From JACRCG01 sp964524835 (lineage in GTDB: Bacteria; Desulfobacterota; Desulfuromonadia; Geobacterales; Pseudopelobacteraceae), in the NCBI GenBank assembly GCA_964524835.1, contig CAZGEG010000009.1, positions 67,908-131,907 of the forward strand: DNA of 64,000 bases. Direction: 5' to 3'. The position numbers and the translations under genes are program-made. Below are positions 19,048 to 26,643 of the stretch, piece after piece. Below the pieces are notes generated by a model. It did no database searches. It saw only the letters and a list, made by a program, of their open reading frames with translations, and was not told the origin of the DNA. Numbering within the stretch: the first letter of the stretch is position 1; every line of letters begins with the position of its first letter.

Positions 19048-20154
19048 GTGTCAAAACAGTTCGTCAGTGAGATCAAAGATCGAGATCCGGTCAATGCGGT
19101 ATTTCTGGTCAAGGACAAGATCCTGGCCATGGCCAAGAACGGCAAGCCGTACATGAACCTGAGGCTGATGGATAAGAGCGGCGATATTGAAGCCAAGGTG
19201 TGGGACAACACCGAACTGCTCGACAAACAGTTTGACAAGGACGATTTCGTTTCGGTACGCGGCAAGGCTTCGGTCTACATGAACAAAATGCAGGTTGTCA
19301 TTGCAGAGATCGCCAAGGTACCGGAGGAGCAGGTTGTGCTGGCCGATTTTCTCCCGCTGTCTCCGCGCCCTCTTGACGAGATGCGGCAGGAATTGATCGA
19401 TACGGTTGCCGCACTTGGAAACCCGCACCTAAAAAAGCTGATGGAGGCCTTTCTGGCCGACGAATCGTTTCTGCGTCTGTACTGCCAGGCTCCGGCCGCC
19501 AAGGGGATGCATCACGTCTACCTGGGAGGCCTGCTGGAGCATTCGCTTTCACTGGTCAAACTGTCCCAGGCAATTGTACCGCTGTACGGCGGGATAAACG
19601 AGGATCTGCTTGTCGTAGGGTCACTGCTGCACGATGTCGGCAAGATCTTTGAGATGAGTTTTTCGAGGTCTATTGATTATACCGACGCAGGCAAGCTGCT
19701 GGGGCATATTTCAATCGGCGTGGAACTGGTGGATGAGAAGATCCGCGTGGTGGATGGCTTTCCGCGCGAACTGGCCCTGCTGCTCAAGCATATGCTGCTG
19801 TCCCACCATGGCCAGTACGAATACGGTTCGCCCAAGCGGCCCAAAACGATTGAAGCGACAATCCTTAATTATCTGGATGATCTGGACTCGAAGATTAACG
19901 GTATCAAGGCTCACATCGCCAAAGAAACCGTTTCGACGTCGCGCTGGACCGCGCATCATCGGCTGTATGACCGCTATTTTTTCAAGGGCAACGGGATGGA
20001 CGGCGAGTTGACCGGTGAGCAGGAGTTGAGCTGCGATCCGGATGAAGCCTGCCAGGCGGCGCCGAAACCGGTGGACAGGGTTGTAGTTCGCGAGGAACGA
20101 CAGTCGTTCAACAACCAGCCGCTCAAGGGTCTGGAAAATATGAAGTTATTTTGA
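19048..20154 (+). CDS. OB-fold/HD-domain exoribonuclease-like protein (YhaM type)
   Basis: Protein of 368 aa. Residues ~10-95 form an OB-fold nucleic-acid-binding domain (MNLRLMDKSGDIEAKVWD), then an HD phosphohydrolase domain with the metal ligands in HHVYLGGLLEHSLS, LLHDVGKI and LLSHHGQYEYGSPK. This is the architecture of YhaM, a 3'-5' exonuclease acting on RNA and DNA ends. The GTG at 19048 is chosen for the AAAGAGGAG site about 7 bases upstream; the frame extends upstream to 18919 but that part is not protein-like. A Pro-rich tail of ~50 residues is probably disordered. Nuclease rather than signalling activity is inferred from the OB domain. Confidence 0.85.
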   Translation: MSKQFVSEIKDRDPVNAVFLVKDKILAMAKNGKPYMNLRLMDKSGDIEAKVWDNTELLDKQFDKDDFVSVRGKASVYMNKMQVVIAEIAKVPEEQVVLADFLPLSPRPLDEMRQELIDTVAALGNPHLKKLMEAFLADESFLRLYCQAPAAKGMHHVYLGGLLEHSLSLVKLSQAIVPLYGGINEDLLVVGSLLHDVGKIFEMSFSRSIDYTDAGKLLGHISIGVELVDEKIRVVDGFPRELALLLKHMLLSHHGQYEYGSPKRPKTIEATILNYLDDLDSKINGIKAHIAKETVSTSRWTAHHRLYDRYFFKGNGMDGELTGEQELSCDPDEACQAAPKPVDRVVVREERQSFNNQPLKGLENMKLF

Positions 20155-20167
20155 GCCAAGTTCAGGC

Positions 20168-20197
20168 TTGACACCGCCGACAGGAGTGCGGCATAAT
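20168..20197 (+). promoter_or_regulatory. Sigma-70-type promoter of the tetR gene
   Basis: TTGACA (20168-20173) and CATAAT (20192-20197) are separated by 18 bases, and a palindromic operator lies immediately downstream. Confidence 0.6.
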
Positions 20198-20204
20198 CAG
20201 CACC

Positions 20205-20216
20205 GAACGAACGTTC
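20205..20216. promoter_or_regulatory. Operator-like palindrome upstream of tetR
   Basis: GAACG-AA-CGTTC lies just downstream of the -10 box and 15 bases before the tetR start. The same half-site occurs in the palindrome before the DsrE-like gene, so autoregulation by the TetR protein is likely. Confidence 0.6.
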
Positions 20217-20230
20217 TAGCGAGTTGTCAT

Positions 20231-20815
20231 ATGGCCCAAGCACCCAAGGAACCACAAAAAACGCGTGATCTGATCCTGTCCACGGCCCTGCTGCTTTTTA
20301 CCGAACGGGGATATTTTGCGACATCGGTCCATGACATTCGCCGCTCCGCCAACCTGAGTATCGGGTCGATATACCACCATTTCAACAGCAAGGAATCGAT
20401 CGCCCGCGCCATTTACGATGACCTGCTTTCCCGCATAACCGGTGTGGCTGAAGAGGCGGCGGCAACAGCAACGACAACCAGGGGCAAATGCCGGGCGATT
20501 ATTGCCGCACTGTTTGCCCTTGCGGAAAGCGACCCGCTCACCATGCACTTTGTTCTTCATGCCCGTCACCGGGAGTTCCTTCCCGAGGCGCTGCCGATCT
20601 GTTCCACCAGGCCGTTCGAAATGATGAGGGAAATCATAACCGACGGCATAGCCTCCGGTGAGGTACGTCAAATGGATCCCATTGTTGCCAGCGCCGTTGT
20701 CTTCGGCGGCGCGATCAGGTTGATACATCTGGCCCTGGATGATGTTCTGCCTAGGACCATAACAACATACCTGGAAGAAACCGTTGAAGCCGGCTGGCGC
20801 GGCATTGCCAACTGA
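20231..20815 (+). CDS. TetR-family transcriptional regulator
   Basis: Protein of 194 aa. The N-terminal HTH reads TRDLILSTALLLFTERGYFA, TSVHDIRRSANLS and IGSIYHHFNSKE, the classical TetR fold; the C-terminal ~130 residues are a helical ligand-binding domain. The ATG at 20231 begins the domain properly; the frame upstream runs through the promoter and operator. Palindromes with GAACG half-sites lie in front of this gene and in front of the DsrE-like gene, so it probably represses itself and the downstream cluster. The inducer is unknown; a chalcogen or stress signal is suggested only by context. Confidence 0.9.
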   Translation: MAQAPKEPQKTRDLILSTALLLFTERGYFATSVHDIRRSANLSIGSIYHHFNSKESIARAIYDDLLSRITGVAEEAAATATTTRGKCRAIIAALFALAESDPLTMHFVLHARHREFLPEALPICSTRPFEMMREIITDGIASGEVRQMDPIVASAVVFGGAIRLIHLALDDVLPRTITTYLEETVEAGWRGIAN

Positions 20816-20831
20816 TTTTTTTTGCCTGATA

Positions 20832-20853
20832 TTAGAACGAGTGTTCGTTCTAA
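20832..20853. promoter_or_regulatory. TetR operator before the DsrE-like gene
   Basis: Perfect palindrome TTAGAACGA-GTGT-TCGTTCTAA, 21 bases before the DsrE-like ATG. It shares the GAACG/CGTTC half-sites with the tetR operator. Confidence 0.75.
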
Positions 20854-20874
20854 AAAAACCTGGAGGTTTACACG

Positions 20875-21372
20875 ATGAAAACATTGCTACTTGCAGCACT
20901 GACTTCCCTTCTGTTTGCCGCTTCTACACCAATGACTGCCGATGCGGCCACTCCGGACGACCGTACCGCCCTGCAGGGAGTAAAATCCGGCAAGGGGATC
21001 TTCGATATCAACATAACCGATGTCGATAAACTTCCGCTGTATCTGCAGGTGATAAAGGAAACCGATGATGGTTTGAAAAAACAGGGGGTCAAGCCCGACC
21101 TGGTCGTTGCATTCAGGGGCGGCGCGGTCCGGTTCGTTTCCGGCAACCGCACTGGTTTCAACCCGGAACAGAAGGTGAGCCTGGGGCATGCCGATGCGTT
21201 GCTTCAGGAATTGGTGAAGCGGGGGGTGCGTTTCGAGGCCTGTGCCGTCGCCACCCGTCTGTTCAAGGTAGATAACGCCACCATCATCCCCGACGTGAAG
21301 GTGGTCGGCAATACCTTCATCTCGCTGATCGGCTACCAGGCCAAGGGATACGCGATAATCCCGATCCAATAA
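20875..21372 (+). CDS. Exported DsrE/DsrF-like sulfur-relay family protein
   Basis: Protein of 165 aa with a signal peptide (cleavage near ADA|AT, residues ~23-25) and a single DsrE-like domain. The family Cys is probably the one in RFEACAVATRLF. DsrE-type proteins carry persulfide sulfur between partners; periplasmic versions are common but their role is poorly known. The ATG at 20875 follows CTGGAGG. It sits under a TetR-type operator and upstream of the UGA-containing cytochrome and a rhodanese, so it may bind or transfer sulfur or selenium there. That is inference. A second AAGGAGG site just after its stop serves no visible gene. Confidence 0.85.
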   Translation: MKTLLLAALTSLLFAASTPMTADAATPDDRTALQGVKSGKGIFDINITDVDKLPLYLQVIKETDDGLKKQGVKPDLVVAFRGGAVRFVSGNRTGFNPEQKVSLGHADALLQELVKRGVRFEACAVATRLFKVDNATIIPDVKVVGNTFISLIGYQAKGYAIIPIQ

Positions 21373-21449
21373 CAAAAAGGAGGTGAAAGAGTTCAGTCAA
21401 GCGAGTTCAGAGTGGATTTGACAATCAAGCAAAACAAGGAGAATATTGT

Positions 21450-22649
21450 ATGTATCGTTTTCTTATTGTACTGACACTGCTGTGTGCAACCAGCGCGTAT
21501 GCCAACACCTGCATCGACTGCCATACCAACGAAGCCGCCCTGAAAAAACTGGTGGTTGTCAAGGCCGCCGGTGGTGAAGAAGGGGTTGGTTGAGCAGGCG
21601 CACCGCCTTCGGTGAAGGCGGACGAGGCCTACAAAGGCTATCTGGTAGACAAAACAATCGTAACGACTGATGTGCATCTTTCGATCGGCTGCGTCAAATG
21701 CCATGGCGGCGACAGCTCCGCCAAGGAGAAGGATGCGGCCCACAAGGGTTTCAACCGCCGCCCCTCCGACAACCTGTCTCTCTGCGGCGAATGCCACAGC
21801 AAAGAAGCGGAATCATACCGCACCTCGCTCCACTACACGACCCACGGTTTTGCGAAGGGTATCGCCTCCAGGCTTTCTCCCGCGGAAATCAAGATTTTCA
21901 AGGAAAAGGTGTTCCCCAAAACATGCAATAACTGTCACGCCTCCTGCGGCGACTGCCATGTGCGGGGGCCGGTTATCGGCGGCGTGAGCGTCGGCCTGCT
22001 CGCCGGCCACAAATTTGTGCGCCGGGCCGAGGCCAAGACTTGCGGGGCCTGTCATGGCGGCCGGGTCTATCCCGAGTTCACCGGTGAATCCGGTGGCCCG
22101 CCCGATGTCCACTATCAGGCCGGAATGAACTGCATGAACTGTCACAGTCTGCCGGAGATGCATGGAGACGGCAAGATTTACGGATCCCGCCATGAGATTC
22201 CCGGGCGGCCGTCCTGCATCAAGTGTCATCCAACCTCAACCCCCAAATCCCGGGCCAGCCATGATCAGCACAGCGGCAGGCTCACCTGCACCACCTGCCA
22301 CAGCGCGGCGCCATACAACAACTGTTACGGCTGTCACTTCGGCAAAGGGGCGCAAGCCAAACCGGGCAGGATTATCGGCAAGGATTGGCTCACCGGCAAA
22401 GTAACAACCCTGAGGGTCATACCGACCGTGCGGGATACTTTTGCGGCAGTCGGCATCAAGCAGGAGAACTTCGACGCGTTGCCTAACTACTGGGGGGCAT
22501 CTCCGCACAATATCAAGAAGAGGACTGATCAGACCCGCAATTGCGATACCTGCCACAAGGAGAGAAAGGGTTACCTGGAAAAGGAAAATCTTATCCCTGA
22601 CGGATCGAAACTGAACGACGGCTTGATAATCCCCAAAAAGGAGAAGTAA
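21450..22649 (+). CDS. Eleven-heme c-type cytochrome with in-frame UGA, probable selenoprotein
   Basis: 399 aa if UGA is read as selenocysteine. The ATG at 21450 has AAGGAGA upstream; residues 1-18 are a signal peptide (cleavage after AYA), and the first heme motif CIDCH is at 21-25. Codon 48 (21591-21593) is TGA in the context GVG-U-AGAPP. The frame then stays open for 351 codons with ten more motifs: CVKCH, CGECH, CNNCH, CGDCH, CGACH, CMNCH, CIKCH, CTTCH, CYGCH and CDTCH. A SECIS-like hairpin follows the UGA directly. selA lies about 1 kb downstream and the rhodanese starts 2 bases after the stop. A nonsense mutation with restart at GTG 21612 is the alternative, but that product would have no signal peptide and could not acquire heme. 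Function is inferred as a periplasmic redox protein, possibly for selenium or tellurium oxyanions like Ext-type systems. Confidence 0.8.
21603..21621 (+). promoter_or_regulatory. SECIS-like hairpin 3' of the in-frame UGA
   Basis: Perfect 8-base stem CCGCCTTC/GAAGGCGG with a GGU loop (21611-21613). Seventeen bases separate the UGA from the loop. Bacterial SECIS rules as I recall them ask for a small apical loop with G in the first two positions, 16-37 bases from the UGA; both hold. No U-run follows, so it is not a terminator. Confidence 0.7.
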
Positions 22650-22651
22650 CC

Positions 22652-23533
22652 ATGCGTACACTTATCATCGGCTTGCTGCTGTTATGCACAACCGCCACGG
22701 GTTGGGCCGGCAGTCTGGCGCCAATCGTCACCAGCGACTGGCTCGAGAAGAACCTTTCAGAGGTCAGGATCATCGATATCCGCAAGGCGGATGAGTATCG
22801 GGAAGGGCACCTGCCGGGGGCGATCAACATCATGTACGGCGCACTGGCGGTCAAAAAGGACAACCTGGACAATGAAATGCCGCAGGCCGACGACCTTGCG
22901 GATGTCCTCAACGCGGCCGGACTTACCGCCAAGTCGAAGGTGGTGGTCTATAACAAGGTGGACAACATCATGGAACGGGCCAATTTGACCAGGGTCGCCC
23001 AGACGCTGATCTATGCCGGAATTGAAAATGTTGCCGTACTTGACGGCGGCTGGAACAAATGGAGCGCAGACAAGAAAGCGGTGGTCACTGAGACCGCTGC
23101 CGTTAAACCGGGCAACGGGACCTTTGCGTTCAACAACAGGATCATTGTTGATCAGAAGCAGGTGTTGGAGCGACACGGCAAGGCCTTGTTTGTCGATACC
23201 CGCGATCCCGAATTCTTCTTCGGATCCGCCAAGCTGCCGTTTGTCGAGAGGTTTGGCCGGATCAAGGGGGCGGTATCTCTTCCCTCTTCCTGGGCCTTTT
23301 CCAAAGAGGGCGCCTTCCGCCCTGTCGACGAGTTGCAGAAGTATGTCACCGGGGTGATTGGAAACGACAAGAATCGCGAGATCATCGTCTACTGTGATTC
23401 AGGGCGGCTCGCTTCGGTCTGGTGGCTCATGCTGACCCAGGTCTTCGGCTATACGAAAGTGGCAATGTATGACGGCAGCAGCCAGGATTTCATGAAAAAC
23501 CCCACCTTCCCGATTGACCAATTCCGCTGGTAA
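22652..23533 (+). CDS. Exported two-domain rhodanese (sulfurtransferase)
   Basis: Protein of 293 aa with a signal peptide (MRTLIIGLLLLCTTATGWAG). Two rhodanese domains follow: residues ~25-140, where the active loop (VVVYNKVDNIMERA) lacks the Cys, and ~165-290, where the loop IVYCDSGRLASVW carries the catalytic Cys. This inactive-plus-active pairing is standard for thiosulfate sulfurtransferases. It starts 2 bases after the cytochrome stop behind AAGGAGAAG, so the two are translated from one mRNA. A rhodanese also accompanies porin and cytochromes in the Geobacter ext loci (ExtH), some of which are linked to selenite reduction; this is a similar combination rather than proof of orthology. Confidence 0.9.
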   Translation: MRTLIIGLLLLCTTATGWAGSLAPIVTSDWLEKNLSEVRIIDIRKADEYREGHLPGAINIMYGALAVKKDNLDNEMPQADDLADVLNAAGLTAKSKVVVYNKVDNIMERANLTRVAQTLIYAGIENVAVLDGGWNKWSADKKAVVTETAAVKPGNGTFAFNNRIIVDQKQVLERHGKALFVDTRDPEFFFGSAKLPFVERFGRIKGAVSLPSSWAFSKEGAFRPVDELQKYVTGVIGNDKNREIIVYCDSGRLASVWWLMLTQVFGYTKVAMYDGSSQDFMKNPTFPIDQFRW

Positions 23534-23569
23534 AGCGGAAGAGCATCACCTTGAGCAGAAAACAAGATT

Positions 23570-23597
23570 CCGGGCCTGGATAGTAATCCGGGCCCGG
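23570..23597. terminator. Possible hairpin terminator between rhodanese and selA
   Basis: CCGGGCC and GGCCCGG with a 14-base loop lie in the gap between convergent genes. There is no T-run. A second small hairpin (23522-23540, TTCCGCT/AGCGGAA) spans the rhodanese stop codon. Confidence 0.4.
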
Positions 23598-23649
23598 GTT
23601 GAATGGGTTCCTTGTAGCAACCCGCGACGAGATGCTCAAGCAGCATGAG

Positions 23650-25041
23650 TCACGTCACTCCGATGATATTCATAGCATCGATCAGATCCGGAATATCGGC
23701 ATCCTGAAGAGTGCGGACATCCAGCAGATATTGTCCCTTGCTTATCCTGCCGAGCACCGGCACCCTGCACCGCCTGAATACCGCCTCTATCTGCTGAGGA
23801 GACCGCCCTTCCGCCTCTACGGTGATGAGGAACGTAGGGAGGTCAAGGAGCGGCAACGAACCGCCCCCGACAAGCGAGCTCCCCTTGATGATTTTCAGTT
23901 GGAGCGAAGACGGGATTTTCGGGCTAATTCTGCGGATATAGGACGTAGCCTTTACCTTCAGTGCTTCAGGCTGAATTGTCAGCATGCGGATTGTGGGTAT
24001 CTCGGCCAGCGCCGCTCTGTCGTCACGGTACAACCTCAATGTTGCTTCAAGCGCGGCAAGGGTGAACTTGTCTACCCGGAGAGCTCTCAAAAGCTGATTC
24101 TTTCTCAGCCTGGCGACTAAATCCCTTTTCCCCAGTATGATGCCGGCCTGCGGCCCGCCGAGCATCTTGTCGCCGCTGCAGGTTACGATATCCACGCCCG
24201 CCTTCAGATACTCCTGAACCGGGGTCTCGCCGGTTATGCCGAACTTTGAGAGGTCGAGCAGCGAACCGCTCCCGATGTCGGCCATGACCGGGATCCCTTT
24301 CTCCCTCCCGAGTCCGACCAGTTGAGCAGCGGTCACCTCCGCGGTAAACCCTACGACGGAGAAGTTACTGGTATGTACCTTGAGAAGCAGGGCGGTTTCC
24401 CCGGTAAGGGCGGCGTGATAATCTTTCAGATGGGTGCGGTTCGTCGTGCCTACCTCCCTAAGAATTCCGCCGCTCAGCCTCATTACATCCGGTATCCTGA
24501 AAGAACCGCCGATCTCGACCAGCTCCCCCCTTGAAATCACGACCTCCCTGCCTGATGCCAGCTCCGAAAGAGACAGCAGGACTGCCGCGGCATTATTGTT
24601 TACGACAATTGCCGCTTCAGCGCCGGTCAGTTCGCACAGGAGCGACTCCACATGAAAGTAGCGCTCCCCGCGCTCCCCTGTCGACATGTCCATTTCAAGA
24701 TTTGAATACCTTTCCGCAACCGCCAATAACTGTCGACAGGCGGATTTTGAAAGAAGAGAACGTCCGAGATTGGTATGGATCACAACGCCGGTGCCGTTCA
24801 CAACAGGGTGAAGGCTGGGAGCCAGGGTGCGCTCCAGCTCGACCGCGATCAATCCGCAGAGATGACTCTCGTCAATCGGAGCCGGCAGCCTGCCGTTAAC
24901 CGAATCGCTCCTGAGACGATCCAGTATGGTCCGCACAGCTGAAAGCACAACCGGCCTGGGATAGGATTCAAGCAGTGAACTCAAGGGGGGGAGAGATAAC
25001 ACCTTATCAACCTTGGGAATTGAGTGGACAACATTTTTCAT
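23650..25041 (-). CDS. selA: L-seryl-tRNA(Sec) selenium transferase
   Basis: Protein of 463 aa that converts seryl-tRNA(Sec) to selenocysteinyl-tRNA(Sec) with selenophosphate and PLP. Recognisable stretches are NGTGVVIHTNLGRSLLS, VNNNAAAVLLSLSELA, VISRGELVEIGGSFRIPD, DIGSGSLLDLSKFG and the PLP-lysine segment TCSGDKMLGGPQAGII. The N-terminal domain for tRNA(Sec) binding is present, so the gene looks complete. The ATG at 25041 is preceded by a GGAG. It shows that this organism makes selenoproteins. It is convergent with the UGA-containing cytochrome/rhodanese operon. selB, selC and selD are not in the window. Confidence 0.96.
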   Translation of the reverse strand: MKNVVHSIPKVDKVLSLPPLSSLLESYPRPVVLSAVRTILDRLRSDSVNGRLPAPIDESHLCGLIAVELERTLAPSLHPVVNGTGVVIHTNLGRSLLSKSACRQLLAVAERYSNLEMDMSTGERGERYFHVESLLCELTGAEAAIVVNNNAAAVLLSLSELASGREVVISRGELVEIGGSFRIPDVMRLSGGILREVGTTNRTHLKDYHAALTGETALLLKVHTSNFSVVGFTAEVTAAQLVGLGREKGIPVMADIGSGSLLDLSKFGITGETPVQEYLKAGVDIVTCSGDKMLGGPQAGIILGKRDLVARLRKNQLLRALRVDKFTLAALEATLRLYRDDRAALAEIPTIRMLTIQPEALKVKATSYIRRISPKIPSSLQLKIIKGSSLVGGGSLPLLDLPTFLITVEAEGRSPQQIEAVFRRCRVPVLGRISKGQYLLDVRTLQDADIPDLIDAMNIIGVT

Positions 25042-25100
25042 TGGCAGCTCCAGGGCAGATTCGGCGAATTCGTCAGAGTTGAACAGCCGTGGATTGTAAT

Positions 25101-26543
25101 TCAGCCCCTTTTCATTTCAATCCGTAATTCCGAAATCTTCTTTCTCAGCGTATTCCGGTTTATGCCAAGTATATCGGCGGCTTTTACCTGGTTCCAACGG
25201 CATTTCTCCAGCACGAGACGGATCAGGGGGCGCTCGACCTGTTCCAGCACCATGGCAAAAATATCCCCCTTCTCAAGCCCCTCTATGCCGTTCATGCAGG
25301 AGCGCAGCTTCACGTCGACCAGGTCTTCCAGCGAGGTTTCCTGCGTTCCGGTCTGCGGATGCTCCTTAGCCGGGAGCAGACCACCGAAGTCAAGCGCAGT
25401 CAGCAGCGGATCATTCGACAAGATCACGGCCCGCTTGATCGAATTTTCAAGCTCGCGCACATTGCCGGGCCAGGAGTATGAACGGAGGAGAGCCACCGCG
25501 TCATCGGTCAGACGTTTGGGAGAAACCGCCATTTCCGTGCAGGAGCGCGACAGGAAGTAGTTGGCCAGATCGGGGATATCGTCGCGACGTTCGCGCAACG
25601 GGGCGAGAGTGATCGGCACGACATTCAGGCGGTAGTAGAGGTCTTCGCGGAACTCCTTCTGTCGCACCTTCTCGACCAGTGACTGGTTGGTCGCGGCGAC
25701 AATCCTGACATCGACCGGTATCGTCTGGTTCCCCCCGACACGGGTGACCTCCTGTTCCTGCAGCACCCGCAGGATTTTAGCCTGCAGATCGAGCGGCATA
25801 TCGCCGATCTCGTCGAGAAAGAGCGTGCCGTGGTTGGCCTGCTCGAACTTTCCCTGCTTCCGCTCTCCGGCGCCGGTAAAGGCGCCCTTTTCCGAGCCGA
25901 ACAGTTCGCTCTCCAGCAGGTCACGGGGGATGGCGGCGCAGTTGATGGCCACGAACGGTTTCCCGAGGCGTTCCGAATTGTAGTGGACGGCACGTGCCAC
26001 CAGCTCCTTACCTGTCCCGGATTCCCCCTGAATCAGGATCGTGACATCACTGACGGCCACCTTGCCGATCGTTTTGTAGACCTCCTGCATAGCGGCGGAA
26101 TTGCCGACGATGTTCTTCTCGACCTGATAGCGGTCTTTCAGCTCCTGTTTGAGAGTCGTTACCTGCCCGGCAATATCGCGCGCCCTGGCGACCTTTTCGA
26201 TGATGGCATCAATCACGTCGAGGTCGAACGGCTTGGTGATGTAGTCGTACGCACCCCGCTTCATCGCCTCCACCGCATTTTTCATGCTTGCTTCGGCCGT
26301 CATGATGACGACGAGCAGAGCGTTGTTCAGTTCGCGCACCTTGTCCAGGAGGTCGAGTCCGGTGATGCCGGGCATCTTGATGTCGAGGATGGCAAGATCG
26401 TAACAGTTGTCCTTGATCAGTTCCAGAGCATGACGCCCGTCATGGGCCAGATCCACGCTGAAGCCCTTTTGCTTGAGCGCCTTTGAAAGCACCCAGCGGA
26501 TGCTTTCTTCATCATCGGCTACCAGAATTCTGTTAAGCGGCAT
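25101..26543 (-). CDS. ntrC: Sigma-54-dependent response regulator (NtrC family)
   Basis: Protein of 480 aa. Receiver domain with acidic pair D10/D11, phospho-acceptor D54 (LAILDIKMPG) and KPF lysine; AAA+ domain with Walker A GESGTGKE, the sigma-54 contact loop GAFTGA and Walker B LFLDEIGD; and a Fis-type HTH at the C terminus (KAADILGINRNTLRKKISEL). On phosphorylation by its kinase it drives open-complex formation by sigma-54 RNA polymerase. It follows the NtrB-like kinase by about 100 bases and dusB before it. By arrangement it is probably the nitrogen regulator, but other sigma-54 activators have the same architecture. Confidence 0.9.
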   Translation of the reverse strand: MPLNRILVADDEESIRWVLSKALKQKGFSVDLAHDGRHALELIKDNCYDLAILDIKMPGITGLDLLDKVRELNNALLVVIMTAEASMKNAVEAMKRGAYDYITKPFDLDVIDAIIEKVARARDIAGQVTTLKQELKDRYQVEKNIVGNSAAMQEVYKTIGKVAVSDVTILIQGESGTGKELVARAVHYNSERLGKPFVAINCAAIPRDLLESELFGSEKGAFTGAGERKQGKFEQANHGTLFLDEIGDMPLDLQAKILRVLQEQEVTRVGGNQTIPVDVRIVAATNQSLVEKVRQKEFREDLYYRLNVVPITLAPLRERRDDIPDLANYFLSRSCTEMAVSPKRLTDDAVALLRSYSWPGNVRELENSIKRAVILSNDPLLTALDFGGLLPAKEHPQTGTQETSLEDLVDVKLRSCMNGIEGLEKGDIFAMVLEQVERPLIRLVLEKCRWNQVKAADILGINRNTLRKKISELRIEMKRG

Positions 26544-26566
26544 GGGAAACCTCTTTCATTTGTGTG

Positions 26567-26643
26567 AAGAGTGAGGGGTGAAAGGTGAAGAGTGAATGAT
26601 AAAAATATTCGCCTTACTCCTTACCCCTCATTTTTTTACTCTT
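26567..26643. repeat. Imperfect inverted repeat between ntrB and ntrC
   Basis: AAGAGT plus GAGGGGT on the left pair with ACCCCTC and ACTCTT on the right, and the left side holds a second GTGAAGAGTGA copy. It begins at the ntrB stop codon and could act as a processing or attenuation site between the two genes. Confidence 0.5.

Noticed and set aside
21612..22649. Cytochrome starting at the GTG after the in-frame TGA
   Set aside because: This start falls within the SECIS-like stem-loop, gives no signal peptide and leaves the strong upstream ribosome site, signal peptide and heme motif without purpose.
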